Source: an uncultured Lachnospiraceae bacterium
GTDB taxonomy: Bacteria > Bacillota > Clostridia > Lachnospirales > Lachnospiraceae
DNA: 64,000 nt
Assembly: GCA_900551115.1 (NCBI GenBank)
Contig: URUY01000004.1
Span: forward strand, 62,001-126,000
Direction of reading: 5' to 3'
Made by a program: the position numbers and the translations under genes. Under the pieces are notes generated by a model. It had not been told where the DNA came from. It saw nothing but the letters and a program-made list of their open reading frames with translations, and searched no databases. How positions within the stretch are numbered: position 1 is the first letter of the stretch; the number at the start of each line of letters is the position of its first letter. This document shows positions 26,230-34,695 of the stretch, piece after piece.

Positions 26230-27279
26230 ATGGAAGGTACACAGAGAAATCATATGAAAAACAGCAGGACAACCGGAAGAGGGACTCCAAAACCAAAAAA
26301 CCGGGCAGAGGCAGAACGCATCCGTGCATTACGTCAGGAAAAACTGCGTAAAAGGAGGAGGCGACAGAGAATCCTGGTTTGCTGTAACATTATTATGGCA
26401 TTTGTTTTACTGGGAATTTTGATAAGCTGGGGCAGGCAGCTTTGGTCCGTATGGATGCCTGAGGTTAACACCGAAAGACAGGAAAATACCGACAGTAATG
26501 AGACAGGTTCTACGGATGAAGGTACAGATGAAATTCCGGCGGCAGAGGTGGCAGACAGCAGAAGGATTCTGGATAACAAAAGGATTTTAGAGGATGCAGA
26601 AGTGGAAGAAACATTAAAGAAGCTGGCTGCAGAAAATATAGATATAGAAGATATATATGTGAACAGGGAAAAGTATCCGGAGGAGCTTTTGGCAGCTCTT
26701 GCGGGCAATGAAGAAATGACGGAGTTTGTAAAGGGATACCTGACTGCTGAAAAAGTGGTAAACGGCGGATTTGACATGGAGGAGGCGGAACAGGATTTTC
26801 CTTTGTTTTTGCAATGGGATACCCGATGGGGATATGCACCTTACGGGGGGAGCTGCATCGGTATTGCCGGATGCGGCCCCACTTGCCTGTCCATGGTAAT
26901 TTTTTCCCTTACAAAGGATGAAAGTGCAACCCCCGATAAATTGGCTGATTTCAGTATGAATAACGGTCATTATGTGGAAGGGATAGGAACGGCATGGACG
27001 CTGATGACAGAGGCAGTAGGCTCTTACGGAATTCAGGCTTTTGAGCTTGGTCTGGATGAAGAGGCAATGAAGCAGCACCTGGATTGGGGAAATCCTATTA
27101 TCTGTGCCATGCGTCCGGGAGACTTTACCACAACAGGACATTTTATTGTTATTTACGGTTATGATGAAAATGGTTTTATGGTAAATGACCCCAACAGCAC
27201 AAAACGCAGTGAAAAGAGATGGACTTTTGAAACCTTACAGTATCAGATTAAAAATCTTTGGGCGTATGATGCAATATAG
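26230..27279 (+). CDS. Membrane-anchored C39-like cysteine protease domain protein
   Basis: The 349-residue protein has a basic N-terminus (KLRKRRRRQR), one membrane helix at about 52-70, an acidic linker, and an extracellular C39-like peptidase domain from about residue 190. The domain shows GIAGCGPTCLSMV with catalytic Cys215, GHFIVIYGYD with the His, and MVNDPNS with the Asp. Such domains occur in peptidases or amidases acting on the cell surface; the substrate is unknown. ATG 26230 has TTTGGAGG 5 bp before it and follows the terminator. The sigma-factor gene starts 86 bp downstream. Confidence 0.82.
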   Translation: MEGTQRNHMKNSRTTGRGTPKPKNRAEAERIRALRQEKLRKRRRRQRILVCCNIIMAFVLLGILISWGRQLWSVWMPEVNTERQENTDSNETGSTDEGTDEIPAAEVADSRRILDNKRILEDAEVEETLKKLAAENIDIEDIYVNREKYPEELLAALAGNEEMTEFVKGYLTAEKVVNGGFDMEEAEQDFPLFLQWDTRWGYAPYGGSCIGIAGCGPTCLSMVIFSLTKDESATPDKLADFSMNNGHYVEGIGTAWTLMTEAVGSYGIQAFELGLDEEAMKQHLDWGNPIICAMRPGDFTTTGHFIVIYGYDENGFMVNDPNSTKRSEKRWTFETLQYQIKNLWAYDAI

Positions 27280-27365
27280 CTTGCAGTACCGGTGCGGAAA
27301 ACAGGAGCAAACCTTTTACCTGTTTCTGCGACTATATAGTGAAAGCTTTCAAAAGAGGTATTCCG

Positions 27366-29021
27366 ATGAACAAAAACGAATTGACAGAGTATGCAGATTA
27401 CCTGTTACAGACGGCTATTTACAGGGTGCAGAATATTGTTGACGCAGAGGATTTAGTTCAGGAAACGCTTATGGCGGCATTGACTGCTATGGAGCAGGGG
27501 AAGTCCATAGAAAATCCGAAAAGCTTCCTTGTAACTATCCTGAACCGGAAATATTATGATATGCTCAGGCAAAAGTACCGCAAGCCTGTCGTAAGTATGG
27601 AGATAGTGCCTGAAATACCGCAGGAGGATTTTGTCTCAAAGCAGATTGAGCAAATAGAGGAAGCGGAAAATATCAGACGCTGTCTTGGGCATCTTACAAG
27701 GCTTTACCGTGAGGTAATGGTGAGGTTTTATATGAACGGTGAAAGTATAAAACAGATTGCGGATGCACTCGGCATTCCGGAAAACACTGTAAAATCCCGT
27801 CTGGATACAGGCAGAAAGCATGTCAGAAAGGATTTCACTATGGATAATTATGTAAAACAAAGCTACGCGCCGGATAATCTCTGGCTTTGCAACAGTGGGG
27901 AAACAGGGATAAATAATGAACCCTTTTCGCTTGTAGGTAATAACAAAATAGTGATGAATCTGCTCATTTTGGCATATGACAGACCGGTTACGGTTCCGGA
28001 GCTGGCAAAGGCCATCGGCATTTCTACGACTTTTATTGAACCGATTGTGGATAAGCTTGTTGACGGCGAACTTATGAAACGGACGGCAGACAAGGTTTAT
28101 ACCGATTTTATTATCTATAACGAAGAGGACAGAACAGCTAATTTTATGCTGGAAAAAGAAATAGCTGACAAGCACGGCAGCGACATGTGGGCTGTTGTAG
28201 ATAGCGGACTTTCAGAACTCCATGAACAGGATTTTTATAAAGCACAAAGCATGACACAGGGGATGAAGCTGGACAGCTTTTTTGCAGTACGCACTATGCA
28301 GAATGCAGTTAACAATGTTCGTAATGAGGTCTGCGGCGGTATTTCTGAATATCCGGATCGTTCTAACGGCGGAAAGTGGTATGCAATGGGAAACCGTTAT
28401 CCGGCTGATTATACTTATAATATGGCTGATTATCATAAGTATGGTATCAGTGGGGAATGCTGTACCATGCTTATTGATTATTGCGGTCTTAAAAAAATAT
28501 CGTTATGTGAATACGACTGCCTGCTTGGAACAACGCAGCAAGGCTATGGGAGAGACAGCAAATATATACCATATTGCATGAGCGGTATGGAGGTTATGAA
28601 AATGTTATATGCCATTCATACGGGCAGAGAAGAGGATTTGCCGCTTATTAATATGCATTGTTTTGATAATATGAATGGCTTTAAAAGGATGGGTTATCTG
28701 TCAAGGAGTGAAAGCGGTAAAATTATTGTGGATATTCCCATAATCGAAATGCATGACAGGTGGAAGCTGTATGGTCTCTCTGAAAAATATGACAATATAA
28801 TCTCAGACACCTTTCATGACGAATTGAAGAAGTTGATGCAAAATCCGGTGAAGCTGCCTTCGCATTTGAAATCGGTTCCCGGATGGCAGAGATACATGTG
28901 GTGCTGCTCTTTGCTGCCCATGCTTGTAATAGAGAACGCTAATCGGAACGGGCTGTTTTTTAAAGATTGTAATTTAAAAGAAAATCCTGTTCCGGCAGTA
29001 TTCCTTGCAGTTGAAAAATAG
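27366..29021 (+). CDS. ECF sigma factor with winged-helix and long C-terminal extension
   Basis: At 551 residues this is about three times a normal ECF sigma factor. Residues 1-75 are region 2 (DAEDLVQETLMAAL, PKSFLVTILNRKYYD). Residues 100-165 are region 4 with the helix-turn-helix SIKQIADALGIPENTVKSRL. Residues 195-255 look like a winged helix (VTVPELAKAIGISTTFIEPIV). The remaining 300 residues, with several Cys (GECCTMLIDYCG), match nothing I can name. No anti-sigma gene follows, so the extension may sense the signal itself. ATG 27366 follows AAAAGAGG. Confidence 0.82.
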   Translation: MNKNELTEYADYLLQTAIYRVQNIVDAEDLVQETLMAALTAMEQGKSIENPKSFLVTILNRKYYDMLRQKYRKPVVSMEIVPEIPQEDFVSKQIEQIEEAENIRRCLGHLTRLYREVMVRFYMNGESIKQIADALGIPENTVKSRLDTGRKHVRKDFTMDNYVKQSYAPDNLWLCNSGETGINNEPFSLVGNNKIVMNLLILAYDRPVTVPELAKAIGISTTFIEPIVDKLVDGELMKRTADKVYTDFIIYNEEDRTANFMLEKEIADKHGSDMWAVVDSGLSELHEQDFYKAQSMTQGMKLDSFFAVRTMQNAVNNVRNEVCGGISEYPDRSNGGKWYAMGNRYPADYTYNMADYHKYGISGECCTMLIDYCGLKKISLCEYDCLLGTTQQGYGRDSKYIPYCMSGMEVMKMLYAIHTGREEDLPLINMHCFDNMNGFKRMGYLSRSESGKIIVDIPIIEMHDRWKLYGLSEKYDNIISDTFHDELKKLMQNPVKLPSHLKSVPGWQRYMWCCSLLPMLVIENANRNGLFFKDCNLKENPVPAVFLAVEK

Positions 29022-29033
29022 CAAAATAAGTTG

Positions 29034-29080
29034 TTGACATCTAATAAAGGTAAGTCTATACTAACTATAGACTTACCTTT
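29034..29080 (+). promoter_or_regulatory. Consensus promoter overlapped by a perfect 15-bp inverted repeat
   Basis: TTGACA (29034-29039), 17 bp and TATACT (29057-29062) form a strong promoter. A perfect inverted repeat with 15-base arms (29046-29060 and 29066-29080, first arm AAAGGTAAGTCTATA) and a 5-base centre covers the -10 box. This looks like an operator, possibly for a metal-dependent repressor given the next gene. It could also act as a terminator for the sigma gene, but its stem is AT-rich and only three or four T follow. Confidence 0.65.
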
Positions 29081-29153
29081 TGCATAGAATCGTTTTAACC
29101 AAATACTGTATAAAGTCAAAGAAAGAAACCGCCTATAAAGAAAGGAACAGCCT

Positions 29154-29288
29154 ATGGGAACTGTAATTGTACTTGCCATGCTAATCGGAATTGTGGCTTT
29201 TGTCGTGGGCCGTATGATTCGTGATAAAAAGAATGGAAAGCCTCACTGCGGCGGCGACTGCAGCCGCTGTGGCAGGCACTGCAGATAG
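29154..29288 (+). CDS. FeoB-associated-type Cys-rich membrane peptide
   Basis: This 44-residue protein has one membrane helix (residues 3-20) and a C-terminal tail with four Cys (32, 36, 39, 43 in CGGDCSRCGRHC). That is the arrangement of the FeoB-associated Cys-rich membrane protein family, which often sits at the end of ferrous-iron uptake operons. Here no feoA or feoB is adjacent, so it is an orphan. An AAAGGA site precedes the ATG, and it has its own strong promoter with an operator-like palindrome. A role in metal handling is inferred from the family. Confidence 0.72.
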   Translation: MGTVIVLAMLIGIVAFVVGRMIRDKKNGKPHCGGDCSRCGRHCR

Positions 29289-29335
29289 CTGCAGTGCCTC
29301 CGGGCGGAATAACAGAAGAAATGCGGGGAAAATCC

Positions 29336-30082
29336 CTAGTACGGACTGTCAAATTCTGCTTCTGCTTTTTGTACGGCTTCTTCCAGAGATAATCCGGTAA
29401 AATATGGCGCATTTAAGTATCTGCCGGATTTGCCGTCATCCACAAAAGCACCTACCGCGATGCCGGGGATGGCACTTTCGGGTGCATTGGGAGCATGAGG
29501 GCCGCCGAGGTCCGTACGGCACCAGCCGGGGTCCGTCAGGTTGATTAAAACATTGCTGCCTTGAAGCTTTGAGCCTAAGTCTATGGTTATTTTATCAAGG
29601 GCTGCCTTGCTGGCAGAGTAGCCTGCCTGTTCCGGTTCCAGACGGATGCCGCTTGTGGTGTTTACGATTCTGCCAAAGCCGTTTGCAATCATTTTAGGAA
29701 GAAAATGGTAGCATATCATGGCCGGAGCAATCGTATTGATATAAAAGCTCTGTACATAGTCGGAAACCGGTGTTTCATAGTAATCCGTTCTATAGGCAAC
29801 CTGCATGCCTGCATTGTTTAAAACAATATCAATCTGCGTTCCGTTTGCATCGATTTTTGCAAGCATAGCCTGTACGCTTTCCGGGTCGGACAGCTCTGCG
29901 GATACGCAGTAGGCATCCACGCCCAAAGCGGTAACCTCTTCTAAAATCTGTCGGGTATGTGAGATATCTCTGCTGTGCAGGACAAGGTTACAGCCCTGTT
30001 CTGCCATCAGTCTGGCGGTGAGATAGCCGATACCTCTTGCGGCGCCGGTAATAAGCGCCCACCTTCCTTTCACATTAACCAT
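29336..30082 (-). CDS. Classical SDR family NAD(P)-dependent oxidoreductase
   Basis: The 248-residue protein shows the SDR cofactor motif TGAARGIG, NNAG at the expected place, and the catalytic pattern YSASK after the Ser of NTTSG. Such enzymes reduce or oxidise small carbonyl or hydroxyl compounds in the cytoplasm. The start was placed at 30082 because AGAGAGG is 9 bp before it; the upstream ATG at 30091 directly abuts that site. The epimerase-like gene lies 59 bp upstream on the same strand, and the two may be co-transcribed. The substrate is not evident. Confidence 0.85.
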   Translation of the reverse strand: MVNVKGRWALITGAARGIGYLTARLMAEQGCNLVLHSRDISHTRQILEEVTALGVDAYCVSAELSDPESVQAMLAKIDANGTQIDIVLNNAGMQVAYRTDYYETPVSDYVQSFYINTIAPAMICYHFLPKMIANGFGRIVNTTSGIRLEPEQAGYSASKAALDKITIDLGSKLQGSNVLINLTDPGWCRTDLGGPHAPNAPESAIPGIAVGAFVDDGKSGRYLNAPYFTGLSLEEAVQKAEAEFDSPY

Positions 30083-30140
30083 GAGAATCATCCTCTCTGT
30101 TTTTATTTTTATCTGTGTCTTTGTGTATCTATTTTCTTAT

Positions 30141-31157
30141 TTACGAAGTTATTTCTTTTTTCGCATTTTCCAGTGCAGCTACTACTTTATCGCACCAGCT
30201 GTCAAATTCCGGATCCTCAAGCTGACATTCCTTGTGGGAAAGTACATAATCCAAAGTCTGCTTTACGCCCTGGTCAAATCGGATACTTGCCGTAAAGCCC
30301 GGAACGGCACGTTTTAATTTACTGTTATCAAAAACAACAGAGTTAGCCTTGTCTCCGATAAGACTGCCGTTAAAATCATAGGAGCTTACCGCGTCTAAGA
30401 AAGAGGAAGGAACATAGCAGGCCCGTAAGGGCACCCCAAGATGACCGGCAATGGTCTGGTAAATCTGATTCCAGGTCAGGCTTTCATCGGAAGTAATCTG
30501 GAAGGCTTCTCCGATAGCATGGATATTTCCCATAAGACCGATAAAGCCTTTGGCAAAATCGCTGTTATGGGTCATGGTCCAAAGGGAGGTTCCGTCACCG
30601 TGGATAATCACGGGTTTGCCTGCAAGCATCCGTTTTACTACCTGATAGCTTCCCTTGCTGCCGTGTACGCCTAAGGGAACGGAACGCTCGTCATAGGTGT
30701 GGCTGGGTCTTATAATGGTAACGGGGAATCCGTTTTCCCGGTACATTTTCATCAGGAAATCCTCACAGGCTATTTTGTTGCGTGAATATTCCCAATAAGG
30801 GTTAGCAAGAGGCGTTCCCTCGTTTATCCTGTAATCAGAAAGGGGCTTCTGATAAGCAGAGGCCGAGCTGATATACATAAACTGTTTGGTCTTACCGTTA
30901 AAAAGCCTGTAATCCCGCTCAAGCTGTGCCGGAACGAAGCCGATAAAGTCGCAGACTACATCGAATTCCATTCCCTCCAGCTTTTCTTTTGCAGCTTCTT
31001 CGTCATTGATATCTACGGTAATGGTTTTGATTTGCGGAGGAAACGCATTGTTGCGGGTCCCCCTGTTTAGCAGGTAAAGCTCACAGCCTTCCGCTGCCAG
31101 CTGTCTGGTAATGGCGGCGCTTATAGTGCCGGTACCGCCGATAAAAAGAGCCTTCAT
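30141..31157 (-). CDS. NAD-dependent epimerase/dehydratase-like protein (atypical extended SDR)
   Basis: The 338-residue product begins MKALFIGGTGTISAAI, a Rossmann motif of the extended or atypical SDR type, and has YISSASAYQKP in the catalytic position and IIRPSHTYDER typical of sugar-nucleotide epimerase relatives. The usual YxxxK is not clean (Tyr-Gln-Lys-Pro), so activity may differ from true epimerases. Similar proteins are annotated as NAD-binding regulators or reductases. AGGAGG precedes the start on the minus strand. It probably forms an operon with the SDR gene downstream. Confidence 0.8.
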   Translation of the reverse strand: MKALFIGGTGTISAAITRQLAAEGCELYLLNRGTRNNAFPPQIKTITVDINDEEAAKEKLEGMEFDVVCDFIGFVPAQLERDYRLFNGKTKQFMYISSASAYQKPLSDYRINEGTPLANPYWEYSRNKIACEDFLMKMYRENGFPVTIIRPSHTYDERSVPLGVHGSKGSYQVVKRMLAGKPVIIHGDGTSLWTMTHNSDFAKGFIGLMGNIHAIGEAFQITSDESLTWNQIYQTIAGHLGVPLRACYVPSSFLDAVSSYDFNGSLIGDKANSVVFDNSKLKRAVPGFTASIRFDQGVKQTLDYVLSHKECQLEDPEFDSWCDKVVAALENAKKEITS

Positions 31158-31280
31158 AAAAATATCCTCCTCGTATAATATCTTTCAGATACATAAATGC
31201 ATCTAAGTTAATAAGTTACTAATTGCTTAACAGGCTTGATTAAGGAAATGCTGAATGGAGCGTTTACAAATAAAAAGCCG

Positions 31281-32213
31281 TTACGGGCGGGAGCCGTAAA
31301 ATGCCGCCACGACCTTTTCCGCCGGCTTTGCATAAATGTCATAACCGCCGTGTTTTCCTGCGGCAGCGGCGGGGTATTGTCTGGCACTCCAGTCCCAGAC
31401 GGCAAAGCCCTTTACAAAGTCCCGTTTTGATACGGCAGAAAACATATGCTGATACCAGTCGGCCTGTTCCTGTAAATCTACATCTCCGTAAAGGGTCCAG
31501 TCATTGGGGATAAGGCAGGAGCCCTTCGTGGACATACATCCGCATTCTGCAAAGAAAAACGGTTTGTCAAACTTTTTAACGACCTTTTCGATACGGTCAA
31601 GCTGATTTTCCCAGTCGTCTATGGGGTAGTAACCGCTGGAAGAGATAACGTCCACAGCATCCCACCATTTTACGTTGTGTTCCTGATATTTGTCAGTATT
31701 ATAGGAAACGGGTCCGCTGTATGCAGTTCTGATATCAGCAATCAGCTTTCGCCATTCCGCTTCCCTTCTTTCGGACTGCACCATTTCGCAGCCGGCAATA
31801 AACATTTCACAGCCCGCTTTCTCTGCAATTTCTGCATAATGGAGCTGAAAGTCAGTATAGGACTGAAACCAGCAGCGCCACTTCGGTTCACAGGGAACGT
31901 CCTCATCAAAAAAATTAATATGGGCGCGCCAGGTACCGTTCCTGCAGTTTACGGTGGGCTTTAAAAACACCCTGAGACCGTATTCCTTTGCATAGGAAAT
32001 CATGTCTGTCAATTCATCGTCTGCCATGGCTGCATCAGATGTAAAGTCTATGGTTTCCGACTGGGGGGTATCCTGCAGGCCGCCCGGTACTAAGACAATG
32101 GTATTGGCATGTGTCCTTGTAATCAGTCTGTCCAGACTGTCAAAGGTTTCTTTTTTTGCAAGCAGCCCCTTAGGAGCAAATGGTGCAAAGGTAATTCCCC
32201 GGATATATTCCAT
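31281..32213 (-). CDS. GH113-like glycoside hydrolase (TIM barrel)
   Basis: The 310-residue protein lacks a signal peptide and looks like the GH113-type TIM barrel: RGITFAPFAPKG at the start, LKPTVNCRNGTWR, EMFIAGCEM with a possible acid/base Glu, WWDAVDVISSSGYYP and FFFAECG with a possible nucleophile Glu. GH113 contains beta-mannanases, but cytoplasmic relatives of this size are poorly characterised. ATG 32213 has AAGGAGG at good distance; the longer frame to 32258 does not. Divergent to it is an AraC regulator that may control it. The family is likely, the substrate unknown. Confidence 0.6.
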   Translation of the reverse strand: MEYIRGITFAPFAPKGLLAKKETFDSLDRLITRTHANTIVLVPGGLQDTPQSETIDFTSDAAMADDELTDMISYAKEYGLRVFLKPTVNCRNGTWRAHINFFDEDVPCEPKWRCWFQSYTDFQLHYAEIAEKAGCEMFIAGCEMVQSERREAEWRKLIADIRTAYSGPVSYNTDKYQEHNVKWWDAVDVISSSGYYPIDDWENQLDRIEKVVKKFDKPFFFAECGCMSTKGSCLIPNDWTLYGDVDLQEQADWYQHMFSAVSKRDFVKGFAVWDWSARQYPAAAAGKHGGYDIYAKPAEKVVAAFYGSRP

Positions 32214-32378
32214 GTGAAATGCCTCCTTTCTTGTGACAGCAGGTTTTGTAAGCACCAAAAAAACAGGCTTGTTTTTTTGAATTATTCTTTAAGTTGATTT
32301 CAGAGTATCATTTATCAGAAATATAGACTATAATATTATTGTCCTAAAATTGTAAAAATCTCTTTTGGAGGAATAAAA

Positions 32379-33257
32379 ATGTACTATCTTTTTGAAGAAA
32401 GCGATTCCCTGAACAGACCTATAGAAGGTCTTGTTTTTGATACTGCCAAAGAAAGCTTTCCTATCAGACCCCACTGGCATTATTTTGCCGAGATGATTTA
32501 TATGCTGGAGGGCTGCGCCGAGGTTCACAGCGGGGAAGAAAAGGTCCTGCTCATGGAAGGAGAGCTGTTCTTTTTTCATCCCAAGGCAGTACATTCTATT
32601 TTTGCAGTAAACAGAGCGCCTTTAAAATATGTGGTGCTTAAATTCGATATCAACCAGCTGCGTCTGACCCCGAATTATGCGCCCAAGCTGAGAAATATTT
32701 TCAAGAGCGCAAAAAGACAGGGCATGCATACCTGCTTCAGGGAAGGGGCTTGTGTCCAAATGGATTGTAAAAAAGTCTTTTTGGAATGTGTAAGGGAGCT
32801 TCATGAGCAGGCATATGGGTATGATTATATCCTGCAGACAATGCTCTACAGGCTGTTAATGGAAATGGTGAGACAGTGGCTGGAGGAAGGCTTTCAAATA
32901 GAAAATGATGTGTTTGCGGGAGATAATGAGTATGAAATAGACAGCATTACAGAATACATAGACCTGCATCTTACAGAAAATCTGCGGGTCAGTGAAATTG
33001 CCAAACAGTGCGGCATGAGCTATTCCTGCTTTGCCAAAAAGTTCAATGCCGTTTACGGGATGAGCTGTAAGGCTTATATAGAACAGCTGCGTATTTTTAA
33101 GGTAGAAGAATTTTTGCTGTTCACCGGCTTTGACTTAAATTACATCAGTCAGGAGACCGGCTTCTGTGATTGCAGCCATATGATAAAAAGCTTTAAAGAG
33201 TACAGAGGAAAGACACCGGCACAGTTCAGAAAGGAAAAAGGTATTTCTGATAATTAG
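32379..33257 (+). CDS. AraC family regulator with cupin sensor domain
   Basis: The 292-residue protein has an N-terminal cupin (RPHWHYFAEMIYMLEG, then EGELFFFHPKAVHS) that usually binds a sugar, and a C-terminal AraC DNA-binding domain with two helix-turn-helix units ending CDCSHMIKSFKEYRGKTPAQFRK. It is divergent from the GH113-like gene, which is a likely target. Its stop codon overlaps the stop of the next, convergent AraC gene by 4 bp. GGAGG lies before the ATG. The inducer is not identifiable. Confidence 0.9.
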   Translation: MYYLFEESDSLNRPIEGLVFDTAKESFPIRPHWHYFAEMIYMLEGCAEVHSGEEKVLLMEGELFFFHPKAVHSIFAVNRAPLKYVVLKFDINQLRLTPNYAPKLRNIFKSAKRQGMHTCFREGACVQMDCKKVFLECVRELHEQAYGYDYILQTMLYRLLMEMVRQWLEEGFQIENDVFAGDNEYEIDSITEYIDLHLTENLRVSEIAKQCGMSYSCFAKKFNAVYGMSCKAYIEQLRIFKVEEFLLFTGFDLNYISQETGFCDCSHMIKSFKEYRGKTPAQFRKEKGISDN

Positions 33258-34492
33258 GCCAGTGGACCGTTTAAAATATTTTCCCGATATTCTTTTGGAG
33301 TCTTATTGATATATTTTTTAAAAATCTTGGTAAAATAATTAACATCGGGAATACCGCAGTATTGTGCGATGGTCTGAATCTGAAGGGAAGTGGTGTTTAA
33401 AAGAAGAATCGCCTGTTCTACCCGCTTGCGGTTGACATAATCCGTGAGAGTAGTTCCGGTTTCCTTTTTAAACAGGCTGGACAGATAGCTGGGATTTATC
33501 TTCAGCATTTCTGCCATGGCGTTTAAGGTGAGATTATCGGTCAAATCAGAATCAATCTGTGTAATGACCTTTTGCACCAAAAGGGAATAACCCTTCATGG
33601 AATGGTTTTTTACCATCAGACAATATTTGCGAATCATTTCTTTTTGCAGCCGGAGACTTCTGTCCGGTGAATCCAAAAGCTCTATTTTACGGGCAAAGTA
33701 AGAGGAAATGCGGTCAATATGCAGAGGATGGACAAAGCCGTTTTCCGCGGCCTTGCGCAGCAGGGTATTTAAAATAATGGCATAATTTTTAGCATTGCGT
33801 AAGGGTTCAGCTACCCGTTGCTCAAAAAAGGAGGCGGAAGGGTTACCTAAAAGCATTTCAGCCTTGTGGGCCAGTCCCTGGGATACGGCCTGTAAAAGCT
33901 TATTTTCACTTGCATAACGCAGTTCTAAGGCCTGCATGTTAAACTGCGTATTTTCCTGTTCTTTAATATTCTTCAGCTTAGGCGTGGTATAGGATTCTTT
34001 GTAATCTTCATGGAATGACTGGATAGAAAAGCGGTCCATACCGCCCCAGATTTTTTCGCCGAAGGTATGCAGGAGTGACAGCAGCATGGTATCATCGCGA
34101 AGGAGGGGAATATTGTAAAAATATTTTTCACAGGAGGGAAAAAGCTGCGGAGGGATGGAAAATTTCTCACTAAGCTGCAGCAGTGTCTTTTTTGTAAATT
34201 CCTGTGTGGCATAGGGACCGATTATCATGACAGAAACAGGCTGTGTGTCCGGCAGCAGCAGGAAAATATAACTGCACAGGAAAGCCCCCGTCATTTTGTA
34301 GATACGGTTTGAAGCAATCTCATAAGTAAAAAAGTCCTGCAGTTTTTTATAATCCTGTTCCATTCCAAGCAGCTCACGCAGTCCGGAATCAATTTTGTGC
34401 AGCGGGAAGTCCGGAGCGGATACAATATGGCAGTCAAGATGGATATTTTTTAAAACGGAGCAGAAAAAAGAAAGTTCGGCATCATAGAACAT
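33254..34492 (-). CDS. AraC family regulator with large N-terminal sensor region
   Basis: The last 100 of 412 residues are an AraC-type DNA-binding domain (LTLNAMAEMLKINPSYLSSLFK and GIPDVNYFTKIFKKYINKTPKEY). The first 300 residues form an unrecognised sensor region, with FLCSYIFLLLP and SVMIIGPYATQEF pointing to a PAS- or PocR-like fold. The gene diverges from the symporter operon at 34.7 kb. This places it as the probable regulator of glucuronide uptake and breakdown. It has a GGAGG site before the ATG on the minus strand. Confidence 0.87.
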   Translation of the reverse strand: MFYDAELSFFCSVLKNIHLDCHIVSAPDFPLHKIDSGLRELLGMEQDYKKLQDFFTYEIASNRIYKMTGAFLCSYIFLLLPDTQPVSVMIIGPYATQEFTKKTLLQLSEKFSIPPQLFPSCEKYFYNIPLLRDDTMLLSLLHTFGEKIWGGMDRFSIQSFHEDYKESYTTPKLKNIKEQENTQFNMQALELRYASENKLLQAVSQGLAHKAEMLLGNPSASFFEQRVAEPLRNAKNYAIILNTLLRKAAENGFVHPLHIDRISSYFARKIELLDSPDRSLRLQKEMIRKYCLMVKNHSMKGYSLLVQKVITQIDSDLTDNLTLNAMAEMLKINPSYLSSLFKKETGTTLTDYVNRKRVEQAILLLNTTSLQIQTIAQYCGIPDVNYFTKIFKKYINKTPKEYRENILNGPLA

Positions 34493-34615
34493 GGAAGTCC
34501 TCCTTTAAACCGTATTATATTTATATATTGTCGTATAATTTTTAATAAAATGCAATAACTAATAAAAAAAATACTGGAAACAACAAAAATATTCCTCACT
34601 CTAAAAATCTTGCTT

Positions 34616-34624
34616 TGTTACAAT
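34616..34624 (+). promoter_or_regulatory. Extended -10 promoter of the uronate operon
   Basis: TGTTACAAT matches an extended -10 (TG, one base, TACAAT), with no good -35 at the expected distance. Such promoters usually need an activator, which fits the divergent AraC gene. It lies 72 bp before the symporter start in a 203-bp intergenic region. Confidence 0.45.
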
Positions 34625-34695
34625 GAAACCAGCAGGAGTGTTCGGGTGCCGGATGCTCAAAACGGTATTTTTTCAAGAAAAGAGAGGGAAATTCT

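Noticed and set aside
29046..29080. 15-bp inverted repeat as terminator of the sigma-factor gene
   Set aside because: It sits on the -10 box of a consensus promoter, has an AT-rich stem and too few T after it; an operator fits better, though a double role is possible.
34493..34695. Catabolite-response (cre) site before the uronate operon
   Set aside because: No sequence close enough to the cre consensus was found; AAAACGG near 34660 is too short a match.
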